Source: Fodinibacter sp963800505 (GTDB lineage: Bacteria; Actinomycetota; Actinomycetes; Actinomycetales; Dermatophilaceae). From it: DNA of 64,000 nt. The stretch covers positions 62,001 through 126,000 of the forward strand of contig CAWDBL010000021.1 of NCBI GenBank assembly GCA_963800505.1. Direction: 5' to 3'. The notes under the pieces were generated by a model, which did no database searches, was not told where the DNA came from, and saw only the letters and a program-made list of their open reading frames with translations. A program made the position numbers and the translations under genes. Below, one piece after another: positions 25,927-34,748 of this stretch; positions within the stretch are counted from its first letter, which is position 1, and every line of letters starts with the position of its first letter.

Positions 25927-26038
25927 CTACGAGCCTGCTTCCCGGCCTCTCACACGGTGGGCTGGCGGGCCGCTTCGAGCCTGCTTCGCGTCAGCCCCGA
26001 GTGAATCTGCTGCTTCAGTGCGACGGCGTCGCCGCGGC

Positions 26039-26857
26039 CTATACGGCGCTGGCCTGATGCCGCGCGCCCTGGCTCTTCGGGGGCTGGCTCGGTGTGGTGG
26101 TGCGGAGCTTGCCGGCCTTCTTGGCCTCGCCCAGCTTCCTGGCCTTGCCGGCCTTGCCGCTGCCCTTGGCCGCCTTGCTGCTTCGTCCGCCGCGTCGCCG
26201 GGGCTCGAAGCGCAGGTCGACGGTGAGCACCGGCTCGTCGAGCACCTCAGCCCCGTGTTCACGCACCACTGCCTCGACCAGACCCATCCTCACGAGGGCG
26301 GGCCGGTCGTCCGCCAGCTCCTGCGCCGCCGAGCGCCCCTTCATCGCCACCAGCGTGCCGGCCGGCTCCAGCAGCGGCACGCACCAGCGCGCCAGCTTGT
26401 CGAGGCGGGCCACTGCCCGCGCCGTGACGTAGGGCGCCGACACCGTGCCCGCGAGCTCCTCGGCGCGCCCGCGGTGCACGGTCACGGAGTCCAGACCGAG
26501 CTCGGCCACCACGCCCGCAAGCCACTGGGTGCGGCGCAGCATCGGCTCGACGAGGTGCACCTCGAGGTCGGGGCGGACGATCGCCAAAGCCACACCGGGC
26601 AACCCGGCGCCCGAGCCGACGTCGACCACCCGGGCTCCCGGCCCGAAGGCGTCGGCCACGACCGCGCAGTTCAGCACATGCCGCTCCCACAGGCGCGGCA
26701 CCTCACGCGGGCCGATCAACCCGTGGCTCACCCCGGTGTCGGCCAGGATCTCGGCAAAGCGAACGGCCAGCGGCAAGCGCTCGCCAAACACCGCAGCCGC
26801 ACCCGAGGGTGCGGCTGGCAGTGCGACGGCGGCCTCGTTCGGCCCGTCAGGTTTCAC
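26039..26857 (-). CDS. rsmG: 16S rRNA m7G527 methyltransferase RsmG
   Basis: SAM-dependent methylation of G527 in 16S rRNA. The SAM-binding motif ARVVDVGSGAGLPGVALAI and the family stretch PREVPRLWERHVLNCAVV are present; a basic Lys/Gly-rich tail of about 45 residues follows. The start is unclear: GTG 26857 lies inside a parS palindrome and gives a normal-length leader; GTG 26911 adds 18 residues and overlaps the jag gene by 41 bases. Neither has a strong ribosome site. Confidence 0.9.
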   Translation of the reverse strand: MKPDGPNEAAVALPAAPSGAAAVFGERLPLAVRFAEILADTGVSHGLIGPREVPRLWERHVLNCAVVADAFGPGARVVDVGSGAGLPGVALAIVRPDLEVHLVEPMLRRTQWLAGVVAELGLDSVTVHRGRAEELAGTVSAPYVTARAVARLDKLARWCVPLLEPAGTLVAMKGRSAAQELADDRPALVRMGLVEAVVREHGAEVLDEPVLTVDLRFEPRRRGGRSSKAAKGSGKAGKARKLGEAKKAGKLRTTTPSQPPKSQGARHQASAV

Positions 26858-26865
26858 GTGAAACG
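26850..26865. other. parS site 5
   Basis: GGTTTCACGTGAAACG: the 14-bp core GTTTCACGTGAAAC is perfect. It overlaps the rsmG start region (encoding FHVKP when read through). Confidence 0.85.
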
Positions 26866-26870
26866 TCGCT

Positions 26871-27539
26871 TCACGCAGGGAGGATGACGACGAACCGGCG
26901 CGGCTCGGCACCCTCGGACTCCGAGACCAGGCCAGCAGCCAGCACCTCGTCGTGCACGACCTTGCGCTCGAAGGCCGTCATCGGCGTGAGCGGCTTGCGC
27001 TCACCGGTGCTGCGCACCTCGTCGATGGCCTCCTTGGCCACCGCGACCAGGGCGGCGCGCCGCTCGGCCCGGTGCCCCGCGACATCGAGCATCAGGCGGC
27101 TGCGCTCGCCCGTGGCGGACTGCACGGCGAGCCGGGTGAGCTCCTGCAGCGCGTCGAGCACCTGGCCGTTCGGTCCGACGAGGCGCCGCGGCACCCGCCC
27201 GTCCTCGGAGTCGACCACTGACACGGCGGCCCGGTCACCATCGATGTCGACGTCGATGTCACCGTCGAGGTCGCAGATGTCGAGCAGTGTCTCGAGGAAG
27301 TCGGCCGCCACTTCTCCCTCGCGCTCGAGGTTGGCCCGCCGGTTGCTCTGCGGGTGGGCCGCGGACGCGACCTCCGCCTCGGCCGTGTCGTCGGCAGCGT
27401 CGTCGTCCACCGGCTCCGAGTCGCTGACCTGCACGTTCGTGGGCTCGGTGCCCTCGTCGGCCGAGTCGGTCTCAGGCGTGGATGCCGTGTCCACGGTGGG
27501 TTCGGTGTCCGGTTGGTCCTGCGTGAGGTTCTCGCTCAT
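26871..27539 (-). CDS. Jag/KhpB-like RNA-binding protein
   Basis: 222 aa, known as the R3H/KH protein beside yidC. After an acidic Thr/Asp-rich start (about 80 residues) comes the KH-like domain (DAVSVVDSEDG-type; VGPNGQVLDALQELTRLAV) and the R3H motif (MTAFERKVVHDEVLAAGLVSES broken as MTAFERKVVHDEV). Binds RNA, function in actinobacteria poorly defined; in Gram-positives it affects cell elongation. 24 bp downstream of yidC, in the conserved rpmH-to-parB block. Confidence 0.92.
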   Translation of the reverse strand: MSENLTQDQPDTEPTVDTASTPETDSADEGTEPTNVQVSDSEPVDDDAADDTAEAEVASAAHPQSNRRANLEREGEVAADFLETLLDICDLDGDIDVDIDGDRAAVSVVDSEDGRVPRRLVGPNGQVLDALQELTRLAVQSATGERSRLMLDVAGHRAERRAALVAVAKEAIDEVRSTGERKPLTPMTAFERKVVHDEVLAAGLVSESEGAEPRRFVVILPA

Positions 27540-27563
27540 GGGGTTCTCCTACGATCAGGGGGA

Positions 27564-28796
27564 TCAGGTCGTGGGGGGCTTGGTGCCCGAGCCGGCCCTC
27601 TTGGCGGGCTTCTTACGGGGCGACGCAGGCCCGGCCGGCTTCTGGCCGTTCGGCGTGCGTGGCGGGGGCCCGTTCTGCGTCTGGCCGTTCGCGGTGCTCG
27701 CGGGCGACGTGTCCTGGATGCCCGACGTGGCGCCGGTCTGTCCGGCCTGCCCGGGCGGGGTGTCCTGGATGCCCGACGTGGCGCCGGTCTGTCCGGCCTG
27801 CCCGGCCGGCTTGGCGCCTCCGGACTTCTTCTTGCGCTTCTTGCTGGCCGGCTGCTGGCGCTGGCCCGACTGCCTGACCAGCTCGGCGGCCTCAGCGGCC
27901 TCGGCGTCGGCCTTGACCTTGGCGGCGTCGACCCCCGGGATCGGCTTGCCCTTGCGCTCGAGCCGGGCATGGAGGGCCTTCTCGGCCGCGGAGCCCGGTG
28001 CCGGCAGCTTGCGGATGACGTAGAACTGCTGGCACATCGACCACAGGTTGGTGGTGAACCAGTAGATGAGCACGCCGATGGGGAAGTTCACGCCGGACAC
28101 CGCGAAGACGAGCGGCAACACGTAGAGCAGCACCTTCTGCTGCTTGGCGAACGGGTTGTCCAGCGCCGACGCCGGCATGTTCTTGGTCATCAGCTGGCGC
28201 TGGGTGGTGAACGTGGTCGCCGACATCAGCACGATGAGGACGCTCGTCACGATCTTGACGTTCAAGGAGTCGGACCCGAGGAAGGTCGCGGACAGCTGGG
28301 CGCCGAAGAGGGTCGCCTGCTCGAACTGCGCCGCAATCGGTTGGGTGATCGGGCCGATGTGCGCGTCGGGCGCGAAGTTCCTGGCAAGCTCGTCCATGCC
28401 GTTCAGCACCCGGAACAGGCCGAAGAAGAACGGCGACTGCACCAGGATCGGCAGGCACGAGCTGAAGGGGTTGGTCCCCTCCTTCTTGTACAGCTCCATC
28501 GTCTCCTGGGTCATCGCCTGGCGTGACTCGGGGTCGGACTTGCCCTTGTACTTCTTCTGGATCTTCTGCAGCTCGGGCTGGATCTGCTGCATCTTCCGCG
28601 ACGCCATGATCTGCTTGTAGAACAGCGGGATCATCGCGGCACGCATGACGATCACGAGGCCGACGATCGACAGGGCCCAGGTCCAGCCCGAGGCCGGGTT
28701 CATCCCGATGAAGGTGAGGGCCTGGTGGAACCCGTACATGATCCACGCCACGAGCCACTCGATTGGCCCGATGATCGTGTTGAAGAGGTCGCCCAT
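27564..28796 (-). CDS. yidC: Membrane protein insertase YidC
   Basis: Inserts and folds inner-membrane proteins with or without Sec. 410 aa, the short Gram-positive type lacking a periplasmic domain. Five hydrophobic segments: around residues 10-30 (PIEWLVAWIMYGFHQALTF), the first conserved helix (SIVGLVIVMRAAMIPLFYKQ, including the functional Arg), a cytoplasmic hairpin, then helices near LLYVLPLVFAVSGVNFPIGV. The C-terminal tail is long and basic and contains two tandem copies of GQAGQTGATSGIQDT. Follows yidD on the same strand. Confidence 0.95.
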   Translation of the reverse strand: MGDLFNTIIGPIEWLVAWIMYGFHQALTFIGMNPASGWTWALSIVGLVIVMRAAMIPLFYKQIMASRKMQQIQPELQKIQKKYKGKSDPESRQAMTQETMELYKKEGTNPFSSCLPILVQSPFFFGLFRVLNGMDELARNFAPDAHIGPITQPIAAQFEQATLFGAQLSATFLGSDSLNVKIVTSVLIVLMSATTFTTQRQLMTKNMPASALDNPFAKQQKVLLYVLPLVFAVSGVNFPIGVLIYWFTTNLWSMCQQFYVIRKLPAPGSAAEKALHARLERKGKPIPGVDAAKVKADAEAAEAAELVRQSGQRQQPASKKRKKKSGGAKPAGQAGQTGATSGIQDTPPGQAGQTGATSGIQDTSPASTANGQTQNGPPPRTPNGQKPAGPASPRKKPAKRAGSGTKPPTT

Positions 28797-28855
28797 GTCG
28801 TCCTTACGGCTGTGCCGGCCGGAGCCGGCGGGGTGAGGTCACGGTCGTGACGTGG

Positions 28856-29194
28856 TCAGGGGGTCTGGTGCGGGGTGTGGCCCGCAGGATGCCGGTGCCC
28901 AGCGTCGTCGCCGACGCCGCGCGGTCCGGTGGTGCCGGGGATCGGCCGGCCGCTGTCGGGGTCGCGCAGCGGCACGTGGTCGACCCCACCCGGGGTCCAG
29001 GGGTGGCAGCGGCCGAGCCGGCGGGCGGCCATCCACGATCCGCGCAGCACGCCGTAGCGCTCCAGCGCTGTGACGGCGTAGGCCGAGCACGACGGGTAGT
29101 AGCGGCAGGTGGGTGGCCGCATCGGCGAGATGACTCGCTGGTAGACCCGGATCAGCCAGATCAGGGGGGTCGCCAGCACTCGACCGATGCTCAC
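28856..29194 (-). CDS. yidD: Membrane protein insertion efficiency factor YidD
   Basis: 112 aa from GTG 29194, overlapping rnpA by four bases. The family core is clear: LIRVYQRVISPMRPPTCRYY and PSCSAYAVTALERYG, with conserved GRCHPWTPGG. An N-terminal amphipathic helix anchors it. Acts with YidC. The C-terminal 35 residues are Pro/Gly-rich and variable. Confidence 0.95.
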   Translation of the reverse strand: MSIGRVLATPLIWLIRVYQRVISPMRPPTCRYYPSCSAYAVTALERYGVLRGSWMAARRLGRCHPWTPGGVDHVPLRDPDSGRPIPGTTGPRGVGDDAGHRHPAGHTPHQTP

Positions 29195-29556
29195 GCGGCA
29201 CCTCCCAGTCGACGGATCACCCTGTGCAACAACGGATCCAGGGCCCCCGCGAGTTCCCCGTAGGTAGCAGCCGCCGCTGGCGGGTTGGCCCGCACCACCA
29301 GGTCGAGACCGTTCGGGATGCCGGGGAGCCGGTCGGCGACCAGCGCCCGGAGCCGGCGCTTGGTGCGGTTGCGCACCACCGCGCCGCCGACCGCCTTGGA
29401 CACGACGAAACCGACCCGCGGCGGGAGACCCGCACGCGTGTCGGTCGAGGTGGCGTGGACCACGAGCAGCCTGGAGCCGGCTCGGCAACCCCCGGAGGAG
29501 CGCACCGCCGACGTGAAGTCCGCCCGCTCACGCAGTCGGTTCGGCGCCGGCAGCAC
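29191..29556 (-). CDS. rnpA: Ribonuclease P protein component
   Basis: Protein subunit of RNase P that matures tRNA 5' ends. 121 aa with GTG start. The RNR signature is VVRNRTKRRLRALV, preceded by GFVVSKAVGGAV; the N-terminus LPAPNRLRERADFTSAVR is typical. 8 bp downstream of rpmH and coupled to yidD by a GTGA overlap. Confidence 0.97.
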   Translation of the reverse strand: MLPAPNRLRERADFTSAVRSSGGCRAGSRLLVVHATSTDTRAGLPPRVGFVVSKAVGGAVVRNRTKRRLRALVADRLPGIPNGLDLVVRANPPAAAATYGELAGALDPLLHRVIRRLGGAA

Positions 29557-29564
29557 CGCCGACC

Positions 29565-29702
29565 TCAGGCGGAGAGCTCGGAGCGGCCCTTACGGCGACG
29601 AGCGGCGAGGATGCTGCGGCCCGCACGGGTGCGCATCCGCAGACGGAAGCCGTGGGTCTTGGCCCGGCGGCGGTTGTTCGGCTGGAAGGTCCGCTTGCTC
29701 AC
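29565..29702 (-). CDS. rpmH: 50S ribosomal protein L34
   Basis: 45-aa ribosomal protein: MSKRTFQPNNRRRAK, then THGFRLRMRTRAGRSILAA, ending GRSELSA. GTG start at 29702 with GAGAACATC upstream. The gene is divergent from dnaA, the universal layout beside oriC. Confidence 0.97.
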   Translation of the reverse strand: MSKRTFQPNNRRRAKTHGFRLRMRTRAGRSILAARRRKGRSELSA

Positions 29703-30090
29703 GATGTTCTCTCGTCTGCTTCGGTGGGCCCGAGGGCCCGGGTGGTCGGGAGGCCGATGGGTGTCGGCTGCGATCGGAAACCCGTGACCTTCGCGGGGAA
29801 GCAGCGCCCTCGCGGGCGCGGGTCACGGGCATGCGAAAACAGCCGAACCACAGGCCCGTTAACGGTACGCGAGAGCGACCACGGGGGTCAAACCAACGGA
29901 TCTGGTCGCCCCGGTTCGGCAAAACGCCCTAGGATCGCACGGAGCACGGCCCGCCACCCGGCGCGACACGCCCGGGCGACCACGCGGCATACCCACAGCT
30001 TGTGGACAACCATGTGGACAGGGTGTACGCGGCCGCGTGGACCGGCCACCGATATTCGGCCCGGTGGGCATCGAGGAGGACGGGGACGTA
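29703..30090. promoter_or_regulatory. rpmH-dnaA intergenic region
   Basis: 388 bp holding promoters of the two divergent genes. A DnaA box is seen at 30001-30009 (TGTGGACAA, reverse orientation) with a weaker match (TGTGGACAG) at 30014. They suggest DnaA autoregulation. The dnaA start at 30091 is preceded by GAGGAGG. No gene is seen. Confidence 0.75.
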
Positions 30091-31665
30091 GTGGCCGACG
30101 CGACGATGACCCAGCTGTGGCGCACGACCCTGGAGGTCCTGGACTCCGACGGGATCCCGGTGCAGCAGAGGGCTTTCCTGTCGCTCGCCAAGCTGGTGGG
30201 GCTGCTCGACGACACCGCCCTGATCGCCGTGCCGAACGACTTCACCAAGGACATCGTCGAGACCCGGCTGCGCGAGCGGGTCACCGCGACTCTGGGCACC
30301 CAGCTGGGCCGGGATGTCCGCCTGGCGGTCACCGTCGACCCCTCCCTGGCCGAGGCGCCGGCGCTCGACCTCGACGACGAGGGGCACCTGAACGGCCTGG
30401 ACGACGCGGGTCACGACCTGCGGGCGGCTGACCGGCGGCGCCAGATCGACGACCTCGACATCGGCGAGGACGAGGTCGACGGCACCGAGACCTCGGCCTT
30501 CACCGGCCGGCGCACCGAGCACGGCGCGGCCGACGCCGCCCGCGGCACCGGGCAGAACGGCATCCCCGGGCTGGTCGAGGTGCCCGGGGCGCGGCGCCCG
30601 CGGCCCGGCAGCCAGCAGCCCGAGCAGGTCGAGCTGACCCGGCTGAACCCGAAGTACACCTTCGACACGTTCGTCATCGGCGCCAGCAACCGGTTCGCCC
30701 ACGCCGCGGCGGTCGCGGTGGCCGAGGCGCCGGCCAAGGCCTACAACCCGCTGTTCATCTACGGCGACTCCGGGCTGGGCAAGACGCACCTGCTGCACGC
30801 CATCGGGCACTACGCCCGCAACCTCTTCCCGCACGTCAAGGTGCGCTACGTGAACTCCGAGGAGTTCACCAACGACTTCATCAACAGCATCCGCGACGAC
30901 AAGGCGGCCAACTTCCAGCGCCGCTACCGCGACGTCGACGTGCTGCTCATCGACGACATCCAGTTCCTGCAGGGCAAGGTGCAGACCCAGGAGGAGTTCT
31001 TCCACACCTTCAACACCCTGCACAACGCCAACAAGCAGGTCGTCATCACCAGCGACGTGCCGCCCAAGCTGCTCAGCGGCTTCGAGGCACGGATGCGCAG
31101 CCGGTTCGAGATGGGCCTGCTCACCGACGTGCAGCCCCCCGACCTCGAGACCCGGATCGCGATCCTGCGCAAGAAGGCCATCCAGGAGCGCCTGTCGGTG
31201 CCCGACGACGTGCTCGAGTTCATCGCCTCACGGATCTCCACCAACATCCGCGAGCTCGAGGGCGCCCTGATCCGGGTCACCGCCTTCGCCAGCCTGAACC
31301 GCCAGCCGGTCGACATGAGCCTGGCCGAGATCGTGCTGCGCGACCTGATCCCCGACGACGCCTCCAGCCAGGTGACGCCGGCGACGATCATGGCCCAGAC
31401 GGCCGCGTACTTCGGGCTGACCCTCGACGACCTGCAGGGCCAGTCGCGCTCGCGGGTACTCGTGACGGCCCGGCAGATCGCGATGTACCTGTGCCGTGAG
31501 CTCACCGACCTCTCGCTGCCCAAGATCGGCCAGCAGTTCGGCGGCCGCGACCACACCACGGTGATGCACGCCGACAAGAAGATCCGTCAGCTGATGGCCG
31601 AACGGCGGGCGATCTACAACCAGGTCACCGAGCTGACCAACCGGATCAAGCAGCAGTCGCACTGA
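30091..31665 (+). CDS. dnaA: Chromosomal replication initiator DnaA
   Basis: Binds DnaA boxes at oriC and opens the duplex. 524 aa from GTG 30091 (upstream GAGGAGG); a longer frame to 30037 lacks similarity. Domain I (TQLWRTTLEVL), a disordered Asp/Arg-rich domain II (about residues 100-180), the AAA+ domain with IYGDSGLGKTHLLHAIGHY and LLIDDIQFLQGK, then the arginine-finger region, and domain IV with the DnaA box-binding motif GGRDHTTVMHADKKI. Transcribed away from rpmH. Confidence 0.97.
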   Translation: MADATMTQLWRTTLEVLDSDGIPVQQRAFLSLAKLVGLLDDTALIAVPNDFTKDIVETRLRERVTATLGTQLGRDVRLAVTVDPSLAEAPALDLDDEGHLNGLDDAGHDLRAADRRRQIDDLDIGEDEVDGTETSAFTGRRTEHGAADAARGTGQNGIPGLVEVPGARRPRPGSQQPEQVELTRLNPKYTFDTFVIGASNRFAHAAAVAVAEAPAKAYNPLFIYGDSGLGKTHLLHAIGHYARNLFPHVKVRYVNSEEFTNDFINSIRDDKAANFQRRYRDVDVLLIDDIQFLQGKVQTQEEFFHTFNTLHNANKQVVITSDVPPKLLSGFEARMRSRFEMGLLTDVQPPDLETRIAILRKKAIQERLSVPDDVLEFIASRISTNIRELEGALIRVTAFASLNRQPVDMSLAEIVLRDLIPDDASSQVTPATIMAQTAAYFGLTLDDLQGQSRSRVLVTARQIAMYLCRELTDLSLPKIGQQFGGRDHTTVMHADKKIRQLMAERRAIYNQVTELTNRIKQQSH

Positions 31666-32388
31666 GCCCGTGCGCCGCGCGGCGGCCCCGGCCGCCGGGT
31701 CTCCAGCTGCGCGTCCGCTCGGTTTCAACCGAGTTGTCCACAGGCCGTCCACACCCCTGTGTGCAGACCCGATCCAACCTTGGATGCCGCCCGGCACCGG
31801 TTCCAGCGCGGCCGCAACCCGGCATCCGCGATGTTACGAACGTGTAGCGGCGCATCCACCTCTGTGCGCAACCCTGTGGACAACTCCCGCCGTTCACCAC
31901 GAGTCACACGCACCACAGCCGAGTTGTCCACAGCTCCTGTGGACGGCTGTGGACGACCAGCGTGTCGACGTGGACGGTTCGCGACGCCGGGGTGGACCGG
32001 CTGTGAACGCCCGCCGACCGTCAACAGCACGGCGCGGTTGTCCCCCGGTTCGCCGCCGGCTCGTCCACAGCCTCATCCACCGGCCGACCTGCCCGGACGT
32101 GTCGGCGTCCACAGGATCCACAGCTCCTACCACTACGACGAGATCCCCAGAACTCCGATTCGGCCCCGAGTACGACCTGCCCGATCCGAACCCGGCGCGA
32201 GGACCACATCGGGGCAGAAGCCTGCCCGGGGTGTCCCCCGGATCAGGTACCGCCACGACAGGGCGTGCACTAGTGTCATGACCCCGCCTGCGTCGGCGCC
32301 CCACACGGGCGCGGCCGAGCCCGCGGATGGGGATTCAGCTGTGCACGAGCAGGCGCGACCTCATCGCGCCGGACGAAGGTGGTAAGCC
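31666..32388. other. Chromosome origin of replication (oriC)
   Basis: 723-bp dnaA-dnaN gap with clustered DnaA boxes. Perfect TTGTCCACA copies are at 31734-31742, 31875-31883 (reverse) and 31924-31932; near matches are at 31938 (TGTGGACGG), 31948 (TGTGGACGA), 32061 (TCGTCCACA), 32105 and 32114. No protein frame with family similarity crosses it. The dnaN gene follows immediately. Placement between dnaA and dnaN is standard for actinobacteria. Confidence 0.92.
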
Positions 32389-33522
32389 GTGAAGTTCCGC
32401 GTCGAGCGCGACGTCCTGGCCGAGGCGGTCACCTGGGTGGCGCGCGGCCTGCCCGCCCGTCCCCCGGTGCCGGTGCTCGCCGGCATCCTGATGCAGGCCG
32501 ATGACGACGGCACGCTGACCCTGTCGGCGTTCGACTACGAGGTCTCGGCCAAGATCACCGTCGCCGCCGAGGTGGCCGAGCCCGGCACCGTGCTCGTGCT
32601 CGGCCGGCTGCTCGCCGACATCTCGCGCAACCTGCCCGACCGGCCCATCGACATCGCCACCGACGGCTCGAAGGTGCAGGTCACCTGTGGGTCCTCGCGG
32701 TTCAGCCTGCTGATGATGCCGGCCGACGACTACCCGACCCTGCCGACCTCGCCCGAGCCCAGCGGCACCATCGACGGCCACCTGTTCACCCAGGCCGTCG
32801 CCCAGGTGTCGGTCGCGGCCGACCGCGGCGACACCCTGCCGATCCTCACCGGCGTGCGGGTCGAGATCGAGGGCGACACGATGACGCTGCTCGCCACCGA
32901 CCGCTACCGCCTCGCCATGCGCGAGCTGCACTGGAACCCCGGCTCGACCGACGCCAGCCACGTCGTGCTCATCCCCGCGCGCACGCTGTCCGACACGGCG
33001 CGCTCGCTCGGTGCCAGCGGCTCCATCGACGTCGCGCTCGGCACCGCCGCCGGTGGCGACGGGCTGGTCGGGTTCGAGGCCGGGCAGCGCCGCACCACCA
33101 CCCGGCTCCTCGACGGCGAGTACCCGAAGGTCTCCTCGATCTTCCCCACGACCTCCGAGACCGAGTCGGTCATCAAGACCGCCGACCTCGTCGAGGCCGT
33201 CAAGCGCGTGGCCCTGGTCGCCGAGCGCAACACCCCGGTGCGGCTGCGGTTCAGCGAGGGCCAGGTGGCCATCGAGGCCGGCGCCGGCGACGACGCCCAG
33301 GCGTCCGAGGCGGTCGAGGCCGTGCTCACCGGCCCCGAGATCGAGATCGCCTTCAACCCGACCTACCTGCTCGACGGGCTGGGCGCGGTGGGCACCCCCT
33401 ACAGCCGCATCTCGTTCACCCAGGCCTCGCGCCCGGCCGTGCTGTCGGGCCAGGCCGAGGAGGACGGCGAGGCGGACACCTCCTACCGCTACGTGCTCAT
33501 GCCGGTGCGGTTCGCGTCCTGA
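32389..33522 (+). CDS. dnaN: DNA polymerase III sliding clamp (beta subunit)
   Basis: 377-aa processivity clamp, three structural repeats, closes around DNA. Opens MKFRVERDVLAEAVTWVARG, has the conserved ATDRYRLAMRELHW and ends SYRYVLMPVRFAS, the usual C-terminus. GTG at 32389 preceded by GGTGGTAAGCC. Downstream of oriC, followed by gnd and recF. Confidence 0.97.
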   Translation: MKFRVERDVLAEAVTWVARGLPARPPVPVLAGILMQADDDGTLTLSAFDYEVSAKITVAAEVAEPGTVLVLGRLLADISRNLPDRPIDIATDGSKVQVTCGSSRFSLLMMPADDYPTLPTSPEPSGTIDGHLFTQAVAQVSVAADRGDTLPILTGVRVEIEGDTMTLLATDRYRLAMRELHWNPGSTDASHVVLIPARTLSDTARSLGASGSIDVALGTAAGGDGLVGFEAGQRRTTTRLLDGEYPKVSSIFPTTSETESVIKTADLVEAVKRVALVAERNTPVRLRFSEGQVAIEAGAGDDAQASEAVEAVLTGPEIEIAFNPTYLLDGLGAVGTPYSRISFTQASRPAVLSGQAEEDGEADTSYRYVLMPVRFAS

Positions 33523-33607
33523 CCAGCCATTTTCGGATGCCGTCGCAGTAACGTTCGCGGATCAGCACCTCATCGTCGACGCACCACACACCACGAGGAG
33601 TTCCGAG

Positions 33608-34741
33608 ATGCAGCTGGGTCTGGTCGGGCTGGGCAAGATGGGCGGCAACATGCGCGAGCGGATCCGCCGCGCCGGTCACGAGGTCGTGGGGTACGACCGC
33701 GACAAGTCCGTCTCGGACGCGAGCTCGCTGGCCGACCTGGTCAAGCGGCTCGACGCCCCACGGGTGGTCTGGGTGATGGTGCCCAGCGGCGCGCCCACCA
33801 AGGACACCGTGGCCAAGCTGGGCGAGCTGCTCGACAAGGGCGACATGGTCATCGACGGCGGCAACAGCCGGTTCACCGACGACGTCGAGAACGAGAAGCT
33901 GCTCAAGACCAAGGGCATCGGCTACCTCGACTGCGGGGTGTCCGGCGGCATCTGGGGCCTCGACAACGGCTACGGCCTGATGGTGGGCGGCACGGCGGCC
34001 AACGTGAAGAAGGCGATGCCGATCTTCGACGCACTGCGCCCCGAGGGCCCGCGCGACGAGGGCTTCGTGCATGCCGGCAAGGTGGGGGCCGGGCACTACA
34101 CGAAGATGGTGCACAACGGCATCGAGTACGGCCTGATGCAGGCCTACGCCGAGGGCTACGAGCTGCTGCAGAAGAAGGACATCGTCGAGAACGTGCCCGG
34201 TGCGTTCAAGGCGTGGAGCCGAGGCACCGTCGTGCGGTCGTGGCTGCTCGACCTGATGGTCGCGGCGCTCGAGGAGAACCCGACGCTCGAGGACGTGTCC
34301 GACTACACGGTCGACTCCGGCGAGGGGCGGTGGACCGTCGAGGAGGCGATCGCGCTCTCGGTGCCGATGCCGGTGATCTCGGCGTCGCTCTTCGCGCGCT
34401 TCGCCTCGCGCCAGCAGAGCTCGCCCACGCTGCAGGCGGTCGCGGCGCTGCGCGGCCAGTTCGGCGGGCACCAGGTGATGACCGTCGCCCAGGGTGAGGA
34501 GCTGAGGGCCGAGGCCGTAGCCGGCCCGGCGTCGGCGCCCAGCGCCGGCAAGAAGGCCGCTCGCAAGGAGAAGCCGGCGAGCTCGCCGAAGGAGGCCGCG
34601 GCCAAGGGTCGCAAGGCTGACTCGGCAGGCCCGTCCTCCGGCACCGGTGACGCGTCGGCCGGTCGCGCGAAGGGCGCGGCGTCGGCGGGCCCGACCTCGG
34701 GCACCAGCTCGACGCGGAAGCGCGCCGCGTCGAAGAGCTGA
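33608..34741 (+). CDS. gnd: 6-phosphogluconate dehydrogenase (decarboxylating), short type
   Basis: Oxidative decarboxylation of 6-phosphogluconate to ribulose 5-phosphate, in the pentose phosphate pathway. NAD(P) site GLVGLGKMGGNMRERI, substrate region VSGGIWGLDNGYGLMVGG and HAGKVGAGHYTKMVHNGIEY, core length of about 300 aa typical of the GndA-like actinobacterial enzyme between dnaN and recF. The last about 75 residues are an Ala/Lys/Ser-rich tail (GKKAARKEKPASS) not usual in the family. ATG at 33608 after GAGGAGTTCCG. Confidence 0.93.
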   Translation: MQLGLVGLGKMGGNMRERIRRAGHEVVGYDRDKSVSDASSLADLVKRLDAPRVVWVMVPSGAPTKDTVAKLGELLDKGDMVIDGGNSRFTDDVENEKLLKTKGIGYLDCGVSGGIWGLDNGYGLMVGGTAANVKKAMPIFDALRPEGPRDEGFVHAGKVGAGHYTKMVHNGIEYGLMQAYAEGYELLQKKDIVENVPGAFKAWSRGTVVRSWLLDLMVAALEENPTLEDVSDYTVDSGEGRWTVEEAIALSVPMPVISASLFARFASRQQSSPTLQAVAALRGQFGGHQVMTVAQGEELRAEAVAGPASAPSAGKKAARKEKPASSPKEAAAKGRKADSAGPSSGTGDASAGRAKGAASAGPTSGTSSTRKRAASKS

Positions 34742-34748
34742 GCCGGCG

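Larger units (their letters stand above)
24568..26038. other. 1.47-kb non-coding centromere region with repeats
   Basis: No convincing gene is found between parA and rsmG. Short open frames (for example 24620-25000 minus, 25016-25537 minus, 25566-26057 plus) have erratic composition and no motifs. The region holds parS sites at 24905, 25496 and 25615, a conspicuous hairpin- and repeat-rich stretch at 25735-25990, and an 8-bp minisatellite. It is probably the centromere-like part of the origin domain, plus the promoter of parA. Confidence 0.8.
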
